A DNA stretch of 64,000 nucleotides from positions 1 to 64,000 of the forward strand of contig CAUYUJ010018070.1 of the NCBI GenBank assembly GCA_963575745.1, given 5' to 3'. Made by a program: the position numbers and the translations under genes. Of this stretch, positions 29,705 through 41,521 are shown piece by piece. The notes under the pieces were generated by a model, which had not been told where the DNA came from, searched no databases, and was given only the letters and a program-made list of their open reading frames with translations. The DNA comes from Prorocentrum cordatum (Eukaryota > Sar > Dinophyceae > Prorocentrales > Prorocentraceae). How positions within the stretch are numbered: position 1 is the stretch's first letter; the number at the start of each line of letters is the position of its first letter.

Positions 29705-30450
29705 ACGGAGGAGGAGGAGGGGGAGGAGGAGGAGGAGGAGGAAGAGTAGGAGGAGGAGGAGGAGGAGGAGGAGGAAGACGGCCTAGTAGGCTCCCGAGGC
29801 GCCTCTGCGCGGCCCCAGGGCGTCTCTCAAGAGGGCCTCCAGAGGCGGCGAGCATTCAGCCAGCCCCTTGGCTGCGGACAGGCCCCAGGGCACGGGGTAC
29901 ATCGCTCGAGCAAACGTGACTACCGAGGAGGAGGAGGAAGAGGAGGAGGAGGAGGAGGAGGAGGGAGGGGAGAGGAGGAGGAGGAGGAGGAGGAGGAAGA
30001 GGAGGAGGAGGAGGAAGAGGCGGATGATGAGGAGGAGGAAGATGACTTCTAAGATTTTCCCCATCGCGTCATGTTTCTTGAAAGGCTTGCAACTCAACAC
30101 TTGGGAGAAGGATCGCCAGAGATCCGGTCAAGATGCTAGCGCCTAGTCCTGGTGATCAAATGCGGACGCCACAAGGTTGCCTACGCCCCTGAACTGGGCC
30201 TGGCCAGAGAACCCGCGCGAACCGTGTTACCACATTCCAAGGTCCTGGTGACAAATCAGGACAGGAGGAGGAGGAGGAGGAGGAGGAGGAGGAGGAGGAG
30301 GAGGAGGAGGAGGAGGAGGAGGAGGAGGAGGAGGAGGGAGAGGGAGAGGAGGAGGAGGGGAGGAGGAGGAGCAGGAGGAGGAGGAGGAGGAAGAGGAGGC
30401 GGAGGAGGAGGAGGAGGATGAGGAGGAGGAAACGGAGGAAGGGGAGGAGG
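29705..30450. repeat. Cluster of three (GGA)n tracts
   Basis: 29705-29785, 29920-30045 and 30262-30450, separated by unique sequence without a gene. Confidence 0.95.
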
Positions 30451-30559
30451 GAACAGAAATACGGGAAGAGGTGCGCTGAGCCAGGCTGCCGGCCAGTGCC
30501 CGTGGCGAGCCGCAGCCACCCGCGGTAGGCGCTCGAGGAGGAAGGGGGAGGGAGGCGGG

Positions 30560-31080
30560 GGTGGGCCTCGAGCTTGGCCTCGATCGCCTTCACCCCCTCG
30601 TTGGCACCCCCTCGTTGGCCTCGGTGGCCGACGAGGGAATGAAGGCGGTGCAGAAGGTGGAGTGCATCGAGCTGTCTGGGGACGAGCTGAAGCTGCGCGA
30701 CGCGGTTTCGCTCGACAACCTGAAGTCCAAGTGCCGAGCAGCCCTCGCGCTCGGCAGCGGCGGCGGGCCTCGAGCCTGGCCTCGCTCAAACGTCTTGTGG
30801 GGTCTCTTGGGGCCGTTTTTGGAACGACTTTGGGAGCCTCTCGCAAACGAAAGACGCCCAAGATGGCCCTAAGAGGGCCCTCAGAGGGACCCCAGGAGGG
30901 CGGCATGACAATCGCGCCACGTGCCACTCGAGCCACCTGCATCCCCTCGCTGGCCTCGTTGGCCTCTCTGGGCCAACGAGGGGATGTGAAGGAGACCGAC
31001 GGCGCGGTGTGACCTTGGCCTCGTTCACCTTCATCCCCTCCGCCTCCACGTCCAGGATGGCCTCGTTGGCCTCAGCGAGC
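30560..31080. repeat. Inverted copies of a GGCCAACGAGGGGATGAAGG module
   Basis: The module appears on plus at 30622-30645 and 30971-30990, and on minus near 30583-30610, 30935-30965 and 31013-31070. Both strands give short protein-like stretches (plus: GMKAVQKVECIELSGDELKL; minus: LAEANEAILDVEAEGMKVNE). This suggests duplicated fragments of a coiled-coil-like coding sequence. No intact gene. Confidence 0.45.
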
Positions 31081-31202
31081 TGCGCTCGCCTCTTGGGTGG
31101 AGGGGGGGCGGGGGGGGGATCCGAGGGCGCCCCCCTTCTGCCAGGCGTCCCGGGGCGCGCGCGTGCCGCCGACCCCTGCGGGGGAGGGCCCATTCCACCT
31201 CG

Positions 31203-31598
31203 TCCTCCGTCCGGCCTCCTCTTTTCCTCCTCCTCCTCCTCCTCCTCCCTCCTTCTCCTCCTCCTGCTCCTCATCCTTCTCCGCCCTCTTCCTCCTCCTC
31301 CTCCTCCTCCTCCTCCTCCGCCCTCCTCCTCCTCCTCCTCCTCCTCCTCCTCCTCCTCCTCCTCCTCCAAATCTCCTCCTCCTCTCCTCCTCCTCTCCCC
31401 CTCCTCCCCCTCCTCCTCCTCCCCCTCCTCCCCCGCCTCCTCCTCCTCCTCCTCCTCCTCCTCCTCCTCCTCCTCTCCTCCTCGTGTTCCTCCTGTTATT
31501 TTTGTAACGTTGGGCAGGCTTTAGCAACGGAGCTGTAGCGTTCTACCTCCCCCTGTTCTTCCTGTTCCTCCTCCTCCTCCTCCTCCTCCTCCTATTTT
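31203..31598. repeat. (TCC)n tracts
   Basis: Near-pure TCC 31203-31495 and 31566-31598. Confidence 0.95.
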
Positions 31599-32089
31599 CC
31601 CGATTTGAACCATGAGCCGCGCTTGTACTTACAACGTTGGGGCCAAGGAATGAGGACGTGTCCATCGAGACCCCCGTGTGAACAAGAGACCGTCCCCTTC
31701 CATGTAAACAGCTGTCGCGCAACTTTACGATCTTGGTCGGAAGCTTCAAAGACGTATCTGGACAGATACCAAACTTCAAACGACAACCGCGTTTTAACAA
31801 AAGAGTGTGCTACACATCCGTGTGTTTGTTGGGTGCAAAAACAAGCACGCGTGCGGCGCTAAGGCTATAACCCCATGGCTTGAGTCGGCCGCTTTTGTCC
31901 CGTGCAACTATCGCGCATGGCAAGCCTATGCTCAGAAATGGCTTCGGCGAAACGGCACGGCCGCCATGCCGACACGCCTGGCGTTGCGACGACGACGGCG
32001 ACTTGTAACAAAATCAGGAGACTGGAGGAATCCGGGAGAGGGCCAGGGCCTGTGGGGGGGGGCCAGGGCCTGTGGGGTTCTAAGACTAG
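31599..32089. other. Unique, less GC-rich sequence
   Basis: About 490 bases without recognised repeat; frames are short and not convincing. Confidence 0.4.
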
Positions 32090-32235
32090 GTCGGGAATGT
32101 CCCCCTACAGGCGGATTGAAAGGGAACTTTCAACAAAAAGGAGTCACAACATATTCAAACATAGTCAAACAATCGTTCCCGAACAATTGGACTATTTTTG
32201 AATACTCCTCATGTGGAGGGGCACACCCGACTTAA
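32090..32235 (+). mobile_element. MITE family D, copy 6 (complete)
   Basis: Ends GTCGGGAATGTCCCCCTACA and TGTGGAGGGGCACACCCGAC plus TTAA. The AT-rich core has ATATTCAAACATAGTC. Confidence 0.85.
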
Positions 32236-33119
32236 TTCTAAGAGGAAGGAACATGAGAAGGGTGATTGCGTGTCGAATTCCTCATTCAGCGCCGACCGAC
32301 TAGTATGCTTGGCTGCCCATGCGCAGCTCCGCTGCCAGAAGGGGCTTCCTCCTCACAAGCTCCTCCCTCCTTCCCTCCCGTCCCCCATCCTCCATTTTCT
32401 CCCTTTCCCTCCTCCCTCCCCCTGCATCTCCCCCTCACCCCTTTCTGTTCCTCCTTCAGGCGCGCGCTAACATGGATCAGAGATCCATGGATCTGGCGCG
32501 TGGGCGCCAGATCAGCGGATCGGGGAACGTAGCCCCCGAAACGTGAGACAAATGCCGGCTGATTTGGAGACGGAACGCGTCGATCCTGTACGGAAGCGGG
32601 GCCCGTCGCTAACCCGTGCGCCCTGATCCATGTTTGCGCTTCCTTGACTCTTTCCTCCCCCTACCTTCCGAAAATACAGCGGCTGCGCTCATGCCATGTC
32701 CGACCGACCCCTGCCGTCCCCAACCCACGCACTCTAATCGATGTTTGCGACTCCTTGACTCTTTTCTCCCTCCCCCTCTTCCCTACTCCCTGATGTCAGG
32801 CACGTGATCACATGATGGTTTCCGTGCTCGGGTGAATCGCGGGGGGACGCCCGCCAGATGGAAACACGCCACGGCGGCGCCCGTGATTGGCGCCGACACC
32901 CGGCCGCTAGCTGAAGGGCGACATGCGCGACGCGAGCGGCGCCGCTTCACCGGGGGGGGGAGCAACGCCTCTGACACAGCGGGGCGCTTGGGCCAACATG
33001 GCTGCAGACGGGAAGCGGAGAGGGAGGAAGAGGCGCCTCACAGCTGGCGGGCGGTGCCGACATGGATGCAGACAGGAGAGGGAAGAGGGGGGGAGGAGCG
33101 GCAGAGGCAGGCGGCAGTG
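32236..33119. repeat. Unique sequence with a tandem duplication of about 110 bp
   Basis: 32605-32690 and 32725-32800 share ATGTTTGCGxxTCCTTGACT and CTTTYCTCCC. The rest shows no gene. Confidence 0.6.
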
Positions 33120-33256
33120 GCTCCTCCTCCTCTTCCTCCTCCTCCTCCTCCTTCTCCACCGCCGCCCCCTTTGCTCCTCCACTACAGCATCTGCCCCATG
33201 GCTGGGGTGCTGCGTGGACACGCTGTAATCGACGACGGCGACGACGACGACGTCGA

Positions 33257-33297
<41 letters not shown>

Positions 33298-33545
33298 GCG
33301 ACAAGGCCCACGACAGGACGACCGGACGCGCACGCGCGCGCTGCGGATGCTCCGCGTGCGGGGCGGGGGGGGGGTGGCGCAGGGCCGCCGTGGACGACAG
33401 CGAACGACGACGGCAACGTATACTGTGGATGCCCCATTTTGGGGGGCAGAGATAATCGAAAACGACGGCGACGACGGACGACGACGCACTGTGGATGCCC
33501 CATGTGGTGTGGATGAGTGTGGGGTGGTGTGATCAACGACGACGA
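33120..33545. repeat. TCC tract and (GAC)n-associated repeat, first cluster
   Basis: (GAC)n runs at 33225-33300 and 33457-33485 sit next to TGTGGATGCCCCAT and GGTGCTGCGTGGACACGCTG. The same flanks occur at 50405-50805. Confidence 0.75.
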
Positions 33546-33959
33546 CGACGACGGCTGTGGCACGCCAGCAATTCGCCTGATGATGCGAACAACTGCGCCT
33601 CGGATGTAGACGATGCATATTCCAGCTACCATGCCGACAAGCAATCGTTTTGAGGCTGCCGTGAAGCGGGGGTGCACGATCCCCTCGGCGCCGCCCGCGA
33701 CGAGCCCTCGGCGCGCGTGATTTCAAAAAAGAATCTCGCGCCCCGCTGGGGAGGGGGCGGGGGGCTCCACTGCACATCGCAGGCTGCCTCTGCCCTCCCT
33801 TCCGGTGTTGCCGCCCCGCATCCCGCGTGGCTCCCAGGGCCCGCTCGCCTCAGCGCCGCATCGACCATCTCGGGGTCCTCCTGCGCGGCGGCCAGCGCCG
33901 CCGCGACGAAGATGTCTGAGCGCACCCGCCGCGCCTCGCGCGCCCGAGGCGACGACGGA
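33546..33959. other. Unique GC-rich sequence
   Basis: Open frames on both strands look like shadows; no gene recognised. Confidence 0.4.
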
Positions 33960-34260
33960 AGACTCCACCGCGACACCCGGCGTCGGCGGTGACGGCGACG
34001 ACGGGCGACGACGACGACGACGGCGGCGGCGGCGAACGACGACGACGACGGCGGCGAAGACGGCGGCGACGACATCGACGGCGGCGGCGACGGCGACGGC
34101 GGGCACGGCGACGACGGCGGCGGCGGACGACGGGAGCGGCGGAGGCGATGACGACAGCGACGACGACGACCACAAAGGACGGCGGCGCGGACGACGACGA
34201 CGGCGACGATGCTCGACGACGACGACGAGGGACAACGACGACACTGACGGACGACGGCGG
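33960..34260. repeat. (GAC/GGC)n tract
   Basis: CGACGGCGACGACG triplet tract. Confidence 0.95.
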
Positions 34261-36507
34261 CGAAAGTGGGGAGCACGAGGATTTCGGGGCCCCCTGGGGC
34301 TCCAAAACTGGCCCAGACCAGCGCGCCGCTCCCCAACAGCGCCAGCTCGAGCACCCCGAAAAGTGATGGAGGACGGGCGACGTTTCCACTGGCGCCCATG
34401 TGGCGGGCTCTGGGAACCTGGAGCCCAAGAGTGCCGCAGTCTCTCTGAGGCGCAGTCTTTTTCCTTCCGCAGGCTTCCACTGGCGGAGCTGCCCCCGTTC
34501 TGCTTCCGCCGGCTTCCGCCGACCTTCCGCCGCCTTCCGCCGAGAGAGGGAGATGCCATCTCCTTCGATGCTTCGAAGGCGAAGCCGTTTCTGGAACGCC
34601 TCATCTGCGGTTCTGAGCTGAACCGCCAGACATCGCGCTCCGCGGCGCGCAGTGCGCGGTCATCTGCACGTCCTCACCCCGCCCCCCTGGAGAAGGGCAG
34701 CTCCGCAGCCCAGGATGCAGCGCGCGAAGATGGGCTATCTTCGCACCCCTGTGTGCGATCCAGATGACGAATCGGAGTGCGCACCCTTCGTCAACAAAGA
34801 AGCTTCCTGAAATGCCTCGATGTGTGGTGGGCACCATCGCATCGCGGGTCGGTGGGATGCGCCTTGAAATATCAGCGGGCATCTGCAGATTTCCGCCTGT
34901 TCGATTCGGGCGCCCCGAAAGACACCCGGAAGACGTTGCGGAAGCAGACGCTGCAGGGCGCCATCGCGATGAGGTCTGGCCGTGCCAAGCCGCATCTCGA
35001 TGACGCTTGAAAAAGTCGGGAATCACGGCCGAAATCCGGGCGCCCGCGAGGCAACAAGTGCGCTCAGATGCGCGCGCAACGTCACGCCGAGTGAGCCGAC
35101 GCGAGGCCGAATGCACTTCGAACGAAAACATCTCCCGGTCCAATTTGGGCCACCATCAAATGTCATTCTGGCGAAGGGTTACTCTCACGTGTCCCCAGGC
35201 AGGTCAAGTCGGGTGGGGTTTTCAAGTGCATACATAGAAAGTTGCAATGCCCTCCCAATGCAACGCTACACACAAATTCGAGCTATGTTCAAGTGTTCCG
35301 AATAGTTGGCCGCGTGTGAATCCACATCTGGGGACAGGGCGCGTGTCCGAACATAGATCAGCGAGGCCGGAAGACTAAGGATCTCTTTCGTCCTCTGTGG
35401 AATATGATACACCGTGAGCGTGGACCTACGAATCTGCTGTCGTCGATTGCGCGTCCACGCCCTCTTCTGATCATCATCCTTCCGAAATCCGATTTGCTCT
35501 GACTTGATCAATGACGGACCTGTGCTTACCATCGCGTAGCGCCTGCCAGCAGAAATCACCTCGTCTGCTGCACCCGGGCTACCGAATTCGTTCCTCAATT
35601 GAGGTCGTCGCCCACCCGGAACGGTTGCCATCCATCAGCAACAATAGCCAGCTATGAGGACAGTCGAATGGGAGGACAAATGCGGGCCGTTTGGCGGCTC
35701 GGCCATTGATGTACCACTTGAATTTAATCGTAGGCTCATCTCGATGACTGTCGCCAGATCAACCTAATATTGGTGACCACTTCAGCTCAGCCATGAGCTC
35801 TTGTTGTGGACGATGCGAATTTTACAATTATAGAAATCGCGGGCACCCTGGCGGCGGCTGGTCTTATGGTACGCAGTGCCATCAGGAAGAACACGTTATC
35901 GCGTGGTCGCCGTCGTGTCAAGAATCAAGCCGCAAGCAGCTCGTGCCCAGAGTGACACGACCCGATCTGCAATGGAAACGCACGGACATTTCGAAAGGAA
36001 AGTACGTCTGCCTGAAGCTGGACACACCCAATCGAGACCAAGTGATGGATGCGCCTCCGAGGAATGCCACAGATGAGGGTGCGAAACCTGTATACTTGTA
36101 TACCACCTGCACGGGAGCACAGAACGTAATTGTAATTGCGGCGACGCGGGGGTGGTGCATGTTTCCACGTCGAGAGATGACACACTTTCATATCCCACCC
36201 ACCATGAGCATGTCCCGCCCACCCACGCTGAAGAGGTACTCTGGCGGCGGCGGTCGCACCTTGGGTCTGGACAGGACAGGCTGCTGCCAGGCTGGGCACC
36301 GAAGACTGAGACAGAGGATAAGGCGGACGACTGGACTGAAGAGCACTGGCCGCCCGAGACAGAGACGGTGACCGACTCCTACAGAGGCGACGCCGGCCCC
36401 GTCGGCGAGAAGGCCGTGGAGGCCATCGGCCGGATGCGCCGGAGAAGGACTTCCGCGACGGGCAACTGCAACGGCTGGCTCTCCCTGGACCCTGGCCCCC
36501 CCCCCAG
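34261..36507. other. Longest ordinary-looking unique stretch
   Basis: About 2.2 kb, balanced composition, few repeats (only a TTCCGCCGGC run near 34500). Frames up to 192 codons (35793-36371 plus; 34601-35143 minus) lack any recognisable motif or consistent codon pattern. If the window holds a host-gene exon, this is a candidate place, but I cannot define one. Confidence 0.4.
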
Positions 36508-36760
36508 GACCACTCCCTCCTCCTCCTCCTCCTCCTCCTCCTCCTCCTCCTCCTCCTCCTCCTCCTCCTACCCCTCCTCCTCCTCCCCTCCTCCCTCCTC
36601 GTCCTCCTCGTCCTCTTCCTCCTCCTCCTCCTCCTCCTCCTCCTCGTCCTCTTCCTCCTCCTTCTCCATCTCCTCCTCCTCCTCCTCCTCCTCCTCCTCC
36701 TCCTCCTCGTCCTCTTTCTCCTCCTCCTCCTCCTCCTCCTCCTCCTCCTCCTCCCCCTTC
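36508..36760. repeat. (TCC)n tract with TCG interruptions
   Basis: Poly-Ser/Glu/Gly frames are artefacts. Confidence 0.95.
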
Positions 36761-37178
36761 ATCCCGAATCGCTTCCCGACGGCCCTCGGGCCCAAGGAGG
36801 GCCCACGGAGGGCCCAAGGAGCCCCACAACGGCGAAACAGCGTCGGGGCCCGTGCCCCGCCCAGCGTCCGCTCCTATCGGGGAGACGTAAGACCCGTGTA
36901 CGGGGGACTCGGAAATCTCCGACGAGGTCGTCAAAAAAATGACGAGGCCGAGCCTGCATTTTGACGAGGCCTCCCGCTGCAGACATCCCACAAAACTCCT
37001 CCTCGCCAAAATCCGAGTCGCGGTCGTCAAAAAACGATGGCGAACCCTAGTCCTGGCAAACCCGGGTCTTACGCTCCCCCGATCCTAGACGTGCGATGCC
37101 TTGACTTTCCCACTGCGGGGCCCCCCAAAGTCCCGACCCGTTCCCCAGGACCAGCTCTTGATCCCGAGCCGCCTTTTC
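36761..37178. other. Unique sequence
   Basis: Short duplications (GGCCCACGGAGGGCCC; CGTCAAAAAA...GACGAGGC). No gene. Confidence 0.45.
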
Positions 37179-37338
37179 GAAGGGGCCCCGGGACACACAA
37201 GTAGATGCACACAAACAAACATATCCCCCATGCTTTCCTATATTTTCTGGGGTTTTGTCTTCCCCCCCAATGCCAATATTTTCCCACATTTTCGGGGGAA
37301 TCGAGGATTCATTGTGTCTGTGTGTTTTTTCCCTCCTG
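37179..37338 (+). mobile_element. MITE family B, copy 4 (complete)
   Basis: GAAGGGGCCCCGGGACACAC to TGTGTGTTTTTTCCCTCC. Confidence 0.85.
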
Positions 37339-37574
37339 ACTTTTGTCCGCCGTGGGGCCCGTGGAGGGCCCAAAACGGCCAAGAACCATCCGACGCTACG
37401 TGTTCGGGCCATCCCTCGGCCCTCCCGCGGCCGTCCGGCACGAGCTGGGCATCCCCCTGGCACGCTGCCGGCGAGGCGCAGCCGCTGGAAGGCACCCCGA
37501 GGCTGGAAAAAGCCGCCGAGAGCCCGCGAGAACGCCCGAAGACCTCCAACATCAGGAGCCGCTCCCTCAGGACT

Positions 37575-37770
37575 CGGGAGCGGCCAAGAGGGGGGTGTCC
37601 AAGAGGGGGGGGGGTGCAAATCATGACCGGCGGCATGTGCGCGGCCCAGCGGGGGGGCCAGGGACGTACTTGAAATAAGAAGGGGCGCCATGAGATCTGG
37701 GGAAATATCATGGCCCACGCCATGATATCCCCCCCCCTCTAGTCATCACCCCCCTCTTTTCCGCCCCCGA
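37575..37770. mobile_element. Element family O, copy 2, with 9-bp target duplication
   Basis: 196 bp, ends CGGGAGCGG / CCGCCCCCGA. Flanked directly by CTCAGGACT (37566-37574) and CTCAGGACC (37771-37779). The TIR and duplication length would suit a Mutator-like or hAT-like transposase. Confidence 0.85.
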
Positions 37771-37954
37771 CTCAGGACCCGCGTGCCGCAGCGGCGGCCG
37801 GGCCGCTCACGGCGCGGGGCGCCTCCGCCGCCGGCACGGAGCGGTCCACGAAGGCGCAGACCCGCAGGATGCCGGCCTCGACCTGGGGGCGGCGGGCTGC
37901 ACGTGCGGGCGGCGCTCTTCGAGGCGTTTGGCGGCGCAGCAGCTCGGCTCCGGC

Positions 37955-38384
37955 GGCGAGCCCAGGGGGGAAGTCCGCGGGGGCGGGCCTCCCGAGAAGG
38001 CTCGGAGGGCCCGCGCCCTCCGGGGCAGGTTCTCTGCGCCGTCCGCGAAGAGGCAGGGAACTGCTCAGGAGGCGGGAGGGCTTCTGAGAAGCCCCACCGC
38101 CTTCCGAGAACGCCGCCGGTTGGTGGGATCTTTTGTACTCCTAAGACTTCCGCGGAGCGGTCGCTATCAGGGGGGGGGGGGCCCCCAAGGCTGGGGCACT
38201 GGGCAACAGCTACGCTCAGGGGGGTGGCACCTGCGTAAAGCCTGCGAGCACTGGCAGGGCGCATGCGAGCACCAGCAGGCCCCCCCCCCCAAAACGTACG
38301 ACGTCATTGCTACGTGGGGGTGGTGGTGGCCTGGGCAGCAACTGTTGCGCGCCAGAGAACACAACAACACTCTCTGGCTCTCCT
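37955..38384. repeat. Repeat family L, copy 2, and G-rich spacer
   Basis: 37955-38125 matches 7573-7733 (GGCGAGCCCAGGGGGGAAGT, GGGCTTCTGAGAAG, CCGCCTTCCGAGAA). 38170-38384 is unique with a G12 run. Confidence 0.7.
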
Positions 38385-38560
38385 CCCCCCTCCTCCTCCT
38401 CCTCCTCCTCCTCCTCCTCCTCCTCCTCCTCCTCCTCCTCCTCCTCCTCCTCCTCCTCCTCCTCTCCTCCTCCTCCTCCTCCCTCCTCTTCCCTCCTCCT
38501 CCTCCTCCTCTCCTCCTCCTCCTCCTACCTCCTCCTCCCTCTACTCCTCCCCCCCCCCCT
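38385..38560. repeat. (TCC)n tract
   Basis: Pure then interrupted TCC. Confidence 0.95.
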
Positions 38561-38727
38561 CCCTTCGTCCTGCGGTGAGGGCCGCATGCGCTCTGCGAAG
38601 GCCAGCCCCTCCTCGCCCTCCCCCCCTTCCGGGCTCGCTGCCGCTCTCCTGGCCCCCGGCGGGTCCCCGGCCACGAGCGGGCTCTCCGCGGCCTGCGGCC
38701 GGACCCTGGGCCATCAGAGCATCCCTC

Positions 38728-38894
38728 GGGGATGGACAGACCCCCCTTTAATAAAACGTGGTTTAGTGGAAACGACCTGAGGCCCAAACCTGGCGGGCGC
38801 AAGCCTGGAAAATAACGGCCACGGCGCCCTCTCGAGAACCGAAAACGGACAATTCACTAATCGACGTGTCACTATTGGGGGTTCTGTCCACCCC
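38728..38894 (+). mobile_element. MITE family H, copy 2
   Basis: GGGGATGGACAG / CTGTCCACCCC ends. Differs from copy 1 by about 26 extra bases near the left end (ACCCCCCTTTAATAAAACG region) and two or three substitutions. Confidence 0.8.
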
Positions 38895-38983
38895 CGAATC
38901 CCTGGGTCCAGGAAGCGGTAGGCCCAGACCCCCTCGCGCTGTGACAAAAAATCACGGCGGGAGGTCCTTTCAGTAATGCGGCG

Positions 38984-39175
38984 GGATGACGATTCAATAA
39001 AAGATGGAGGGGAACGATGAAAAAAATAGCTTCTCGCTGTTTCTGCATAATTTTTTCTGACTGGAGGAGAACGATGAAAAAGAATAGTTTTCCAGCCCGC
39101 GGCCGGTTTTTTCTAATCGTCATCCCGGGCGCCGCCGCGTGAACACGACCCCCGGTCATTTATTAATCGTCATCC
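38984..39175. mobile_element. Inverted-repeat element P
   Basis: Ends GGATGACGATTCAATAAA / TTTATTAATCGTCATCC. The interior has two direct copies of GGAGRRGAACGATGAAAAA and a third inverted AATCGTCATCC. It abuts a family G copy. Confidence 0.75.
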
Positions 39176-39179
39176 TCCA

Positions 39180-39300
39180 TTATTTTCGGCCTCTGGGGGC
39201 CCTTCCAGGCCTCGGGACCGTCAGAAAAGGACTCAGGATGAAAGACCGGTCCCGGGGAAGGGGCCCAGACCTCTGGGGGTTAACATTGTGAACGAAATCA
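39180..39300 (-). repeat. Repeat family G, copy 2 (minus)
   Basis: Reverse complement reads CCCCGGGACCGGTC...CTGACGGTCCCGAGGCC, matching 9272-9372 and 53902-54012. Confidence 0.75.
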
Positions 39301-39802
39301 CGGCGTCGGGGGTCGGGGGAGACAGCCGAGGGGTGCATCGGAGCCGAAGTGGGCACAACGGGAAGAAAAGAAAGGGCGCGGCGGGAGGATTGCAGTCGGA
39401 CCTGGGCCAGGAGCGTCTCCCTCAAGAGCACGAGGCACTCCGTCGGCCAGGACGAGCAGAACATCCGAGGGCACCCTCCCCAGGATGCACCAGCACACCC
39501 AACGAGCAGGAAGAGCACTGGCGCACCCTCCCCGAACTGGCCTCGAACTCGTGTGCCTCGGCCCGGCCGTAAGCCTCGGGAGCAGCCCGGACGCCACAGC
39601 GCCTCCTGCGCCCCAGGTGTGCCCTGCACCGGTCTTCACCGTAGAGGGCCGCCCCCCCCCCTGGCCTGACACGGCGGGCGCGCCCTGCATCACCCCGGGG
39701 CCTCCCGCGCGGTGCGCGGTCGCGCTCGGGCCCGGGGCCAGGAGAGCGAGACGACCCGCGGCTAGAAGCCAGCCCGCAGGGACCGAGCATGCCCGCTGGC
39801 TC
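39301..39802. other. Unique GC-rich sequence
   Basis: No recognised repeat or gene. Confidence 0.4.
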
Positions 39803-39960
39803 GCCTCCTCCTCCTCCTCCTCCTCCTCCTACTATCCTCCTCCTCCTTCTATACTCCTCCTCCTCCTCCTCCTCCTCCTCCTCCTCCTCCTCCTCCTCCT
39901 CCTCCTCCTCCTACTATCCTCCTCCTCCTCCTCCTCCTCCTCCTCCTCCTCCTCCTCACC
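39803..39960. repeat. (TCC)n tract with CTACTATCC inserts
   Basis: Pure TCC with two TACTATCC interruptions; the same interruption occurs at 41101. Confidence 0.95.
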
Positions 39961-40014
39961 CTCCTGGGCTGGGCTGCGTGCTGCTTCCTCCGGGCGTCGC
40001 GGGGCCGGCCCCCA

Positions 40015-40165
40015 CCGGAGCGACGAGCAGGCACGGGTCCTGCGCGGGAGGGCACGGCGACGTGGCGCGGTGGCTCACGCGGGCCGCCAGCGTGGCACAC
40101 CGCGCGGAGAAGAGGGCGCCCACGCGCGGCCTTTGCGCGGGAAGCGTGCGCGCCAGTGTCGGTGA
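40015..40165 (+). repeat. Repeat family K, copy 1
   Basis: GGCACGGCGACGTGGCGC, GCGGGCCGCCAGCG and CGCGCGGCCTTTGCGCGGGA. About 75% like 43436-43605 by eye. Confidence 0.7.
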
Positions 40166-40454
40166 AGACGGCCCCGTTCTTCTGCGTCGCCCACCTGGGG
40201 GTGTGGCCGTGTGGCTTGTGAGGCTGCGGCGCCATGGCCACCCGTGGGAGTGAGCGAGACAGCCTGCGGGCGGGGGAGGGGTGTCTTAATCCATCCACCT
40301 CCCCCTCCTTTTGGACGGGGGGGTTCGCGGGTAGTTGGAGCGTCCAGGATGGCCTTTGCGAGAAGGCTGAAATTATGGAATTTGCAAAGGTTTTGGCCAC
40401 ATTTTGGCATCCTGGGGAGGGGTGGTGGTGGCTACGCGAGCACGGCCCGCGTCC

Positions 40455-40970
40455 TTTGATGGATCTCCTCCAAGATGGCCCCCGAGGCCCCCAAGGGTGC
40501 CCCAAGAGGGCCCCAAGAGGTGCCCAGGAGGACCCAAGAGGCCCCCGATAGGCCCCCAAGAGGCTCCCAAAGAGGCGCCAAGAGGCCCCCACGAGGCACC
40601 CAAGACGCCCCAAGAGGCCTCGGCGAGAAGGTCCGCATCATTGAATCTATTGATAAGGTTTTGGCGACCTTCTGGCCTCCTGGGGCGGAGCCCTCATTAA
40701 GGAGCCCCCCATCCTTTGATCGATCTCTTCCAAGATGGCCCTGAGGCTCCCAAGCGTGCCCCAAGACGGCCCCAAGAGGTGCCCAGGAAGGAGGCGCCAA
40801 GCGGCCCCCAAGAGGCCCCCAGGATGCCTCCAAAAGGCTCCAAAGATCCCCCCAAGATGCTCCCCACAGGCACCCAACTCGCCTCAGACTGCAAAGAGAC
40901 CCCCAATACGCCCCGATAAGACTCCAAAAAGCTCTCGACAGAATCCGAAGAGACTCCGAGAGGCATCCAA
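40455..40970. repeat. CAAGACGGCC-family array, block 5
   Basis: Two near-parallel halves (40370-40600 and 40640-40830), each starting with an island GGTTTTGGC(C/G)AC and the phrase TTTGATSGATCTCYTCCAAG. So one unit of about 260 bp is duplicated. 40166-40369 is unique. Confidence 0.75.
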
Positions 40971-40989
40971 GAGGCCTCTGCATTTCTGC

Positions 40990-41438
40990 TCGCCCTCCTC
41001 CTTCTCCTCCTCCTCCTCCTCCTCCTCCCTCCTCCTCCTCCTCCTCCTCCTCCTCTTCTTCCTCCTCCTCCTCCTCCTCCTCCTCCTCCTCCTCCTCCTC
41101 CTACTATCCTCCTCCTCCTCCTCCTCCTCCTCGTCCTCCTCGTCCTCTTCCTCCTTCCTTCCTCCTTCGTCCTCCTTTTCCTCCTTCCTCCTCCCTCCTT
41201 CCTCCTCCTCCTGCCTCCTCCCTCCTCCTCCCTCCTCCTCCTCCTCCTCCTCCCCTCCTCCTCCTCCTCCTCCTCCCTCCCCTCCCCTCCTCCTCCTCTC
41301 CCTCCTCCTCATCCGCCTGTTCGTCCTCATTCATCCTCCCTCCTCCCCCTCCCCTCCCCCTGGCCTCCTCCTCCTCCTCCTCCTCACTCTCCTCCTCCTC
41401 CTCCTCCTCCTCCTCCTCCTCCTCCTCCTCCTACTCCT

Positions 41439-41479
<41 letters not shown>

Positions 41480-41490
41480 CCCTCCTCCGA
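40990..41490. repeat. (TCC)n tract ending in TCCTGC
   Basis: TCC with many short interruptions, ending in CTGCTC hexamers at 41445-41480. Confidence 0.95.
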
Positions 41491-41521
41491 TTGCTCAGAA
41501 CCGTTCTGGCTCAAATTCGTC

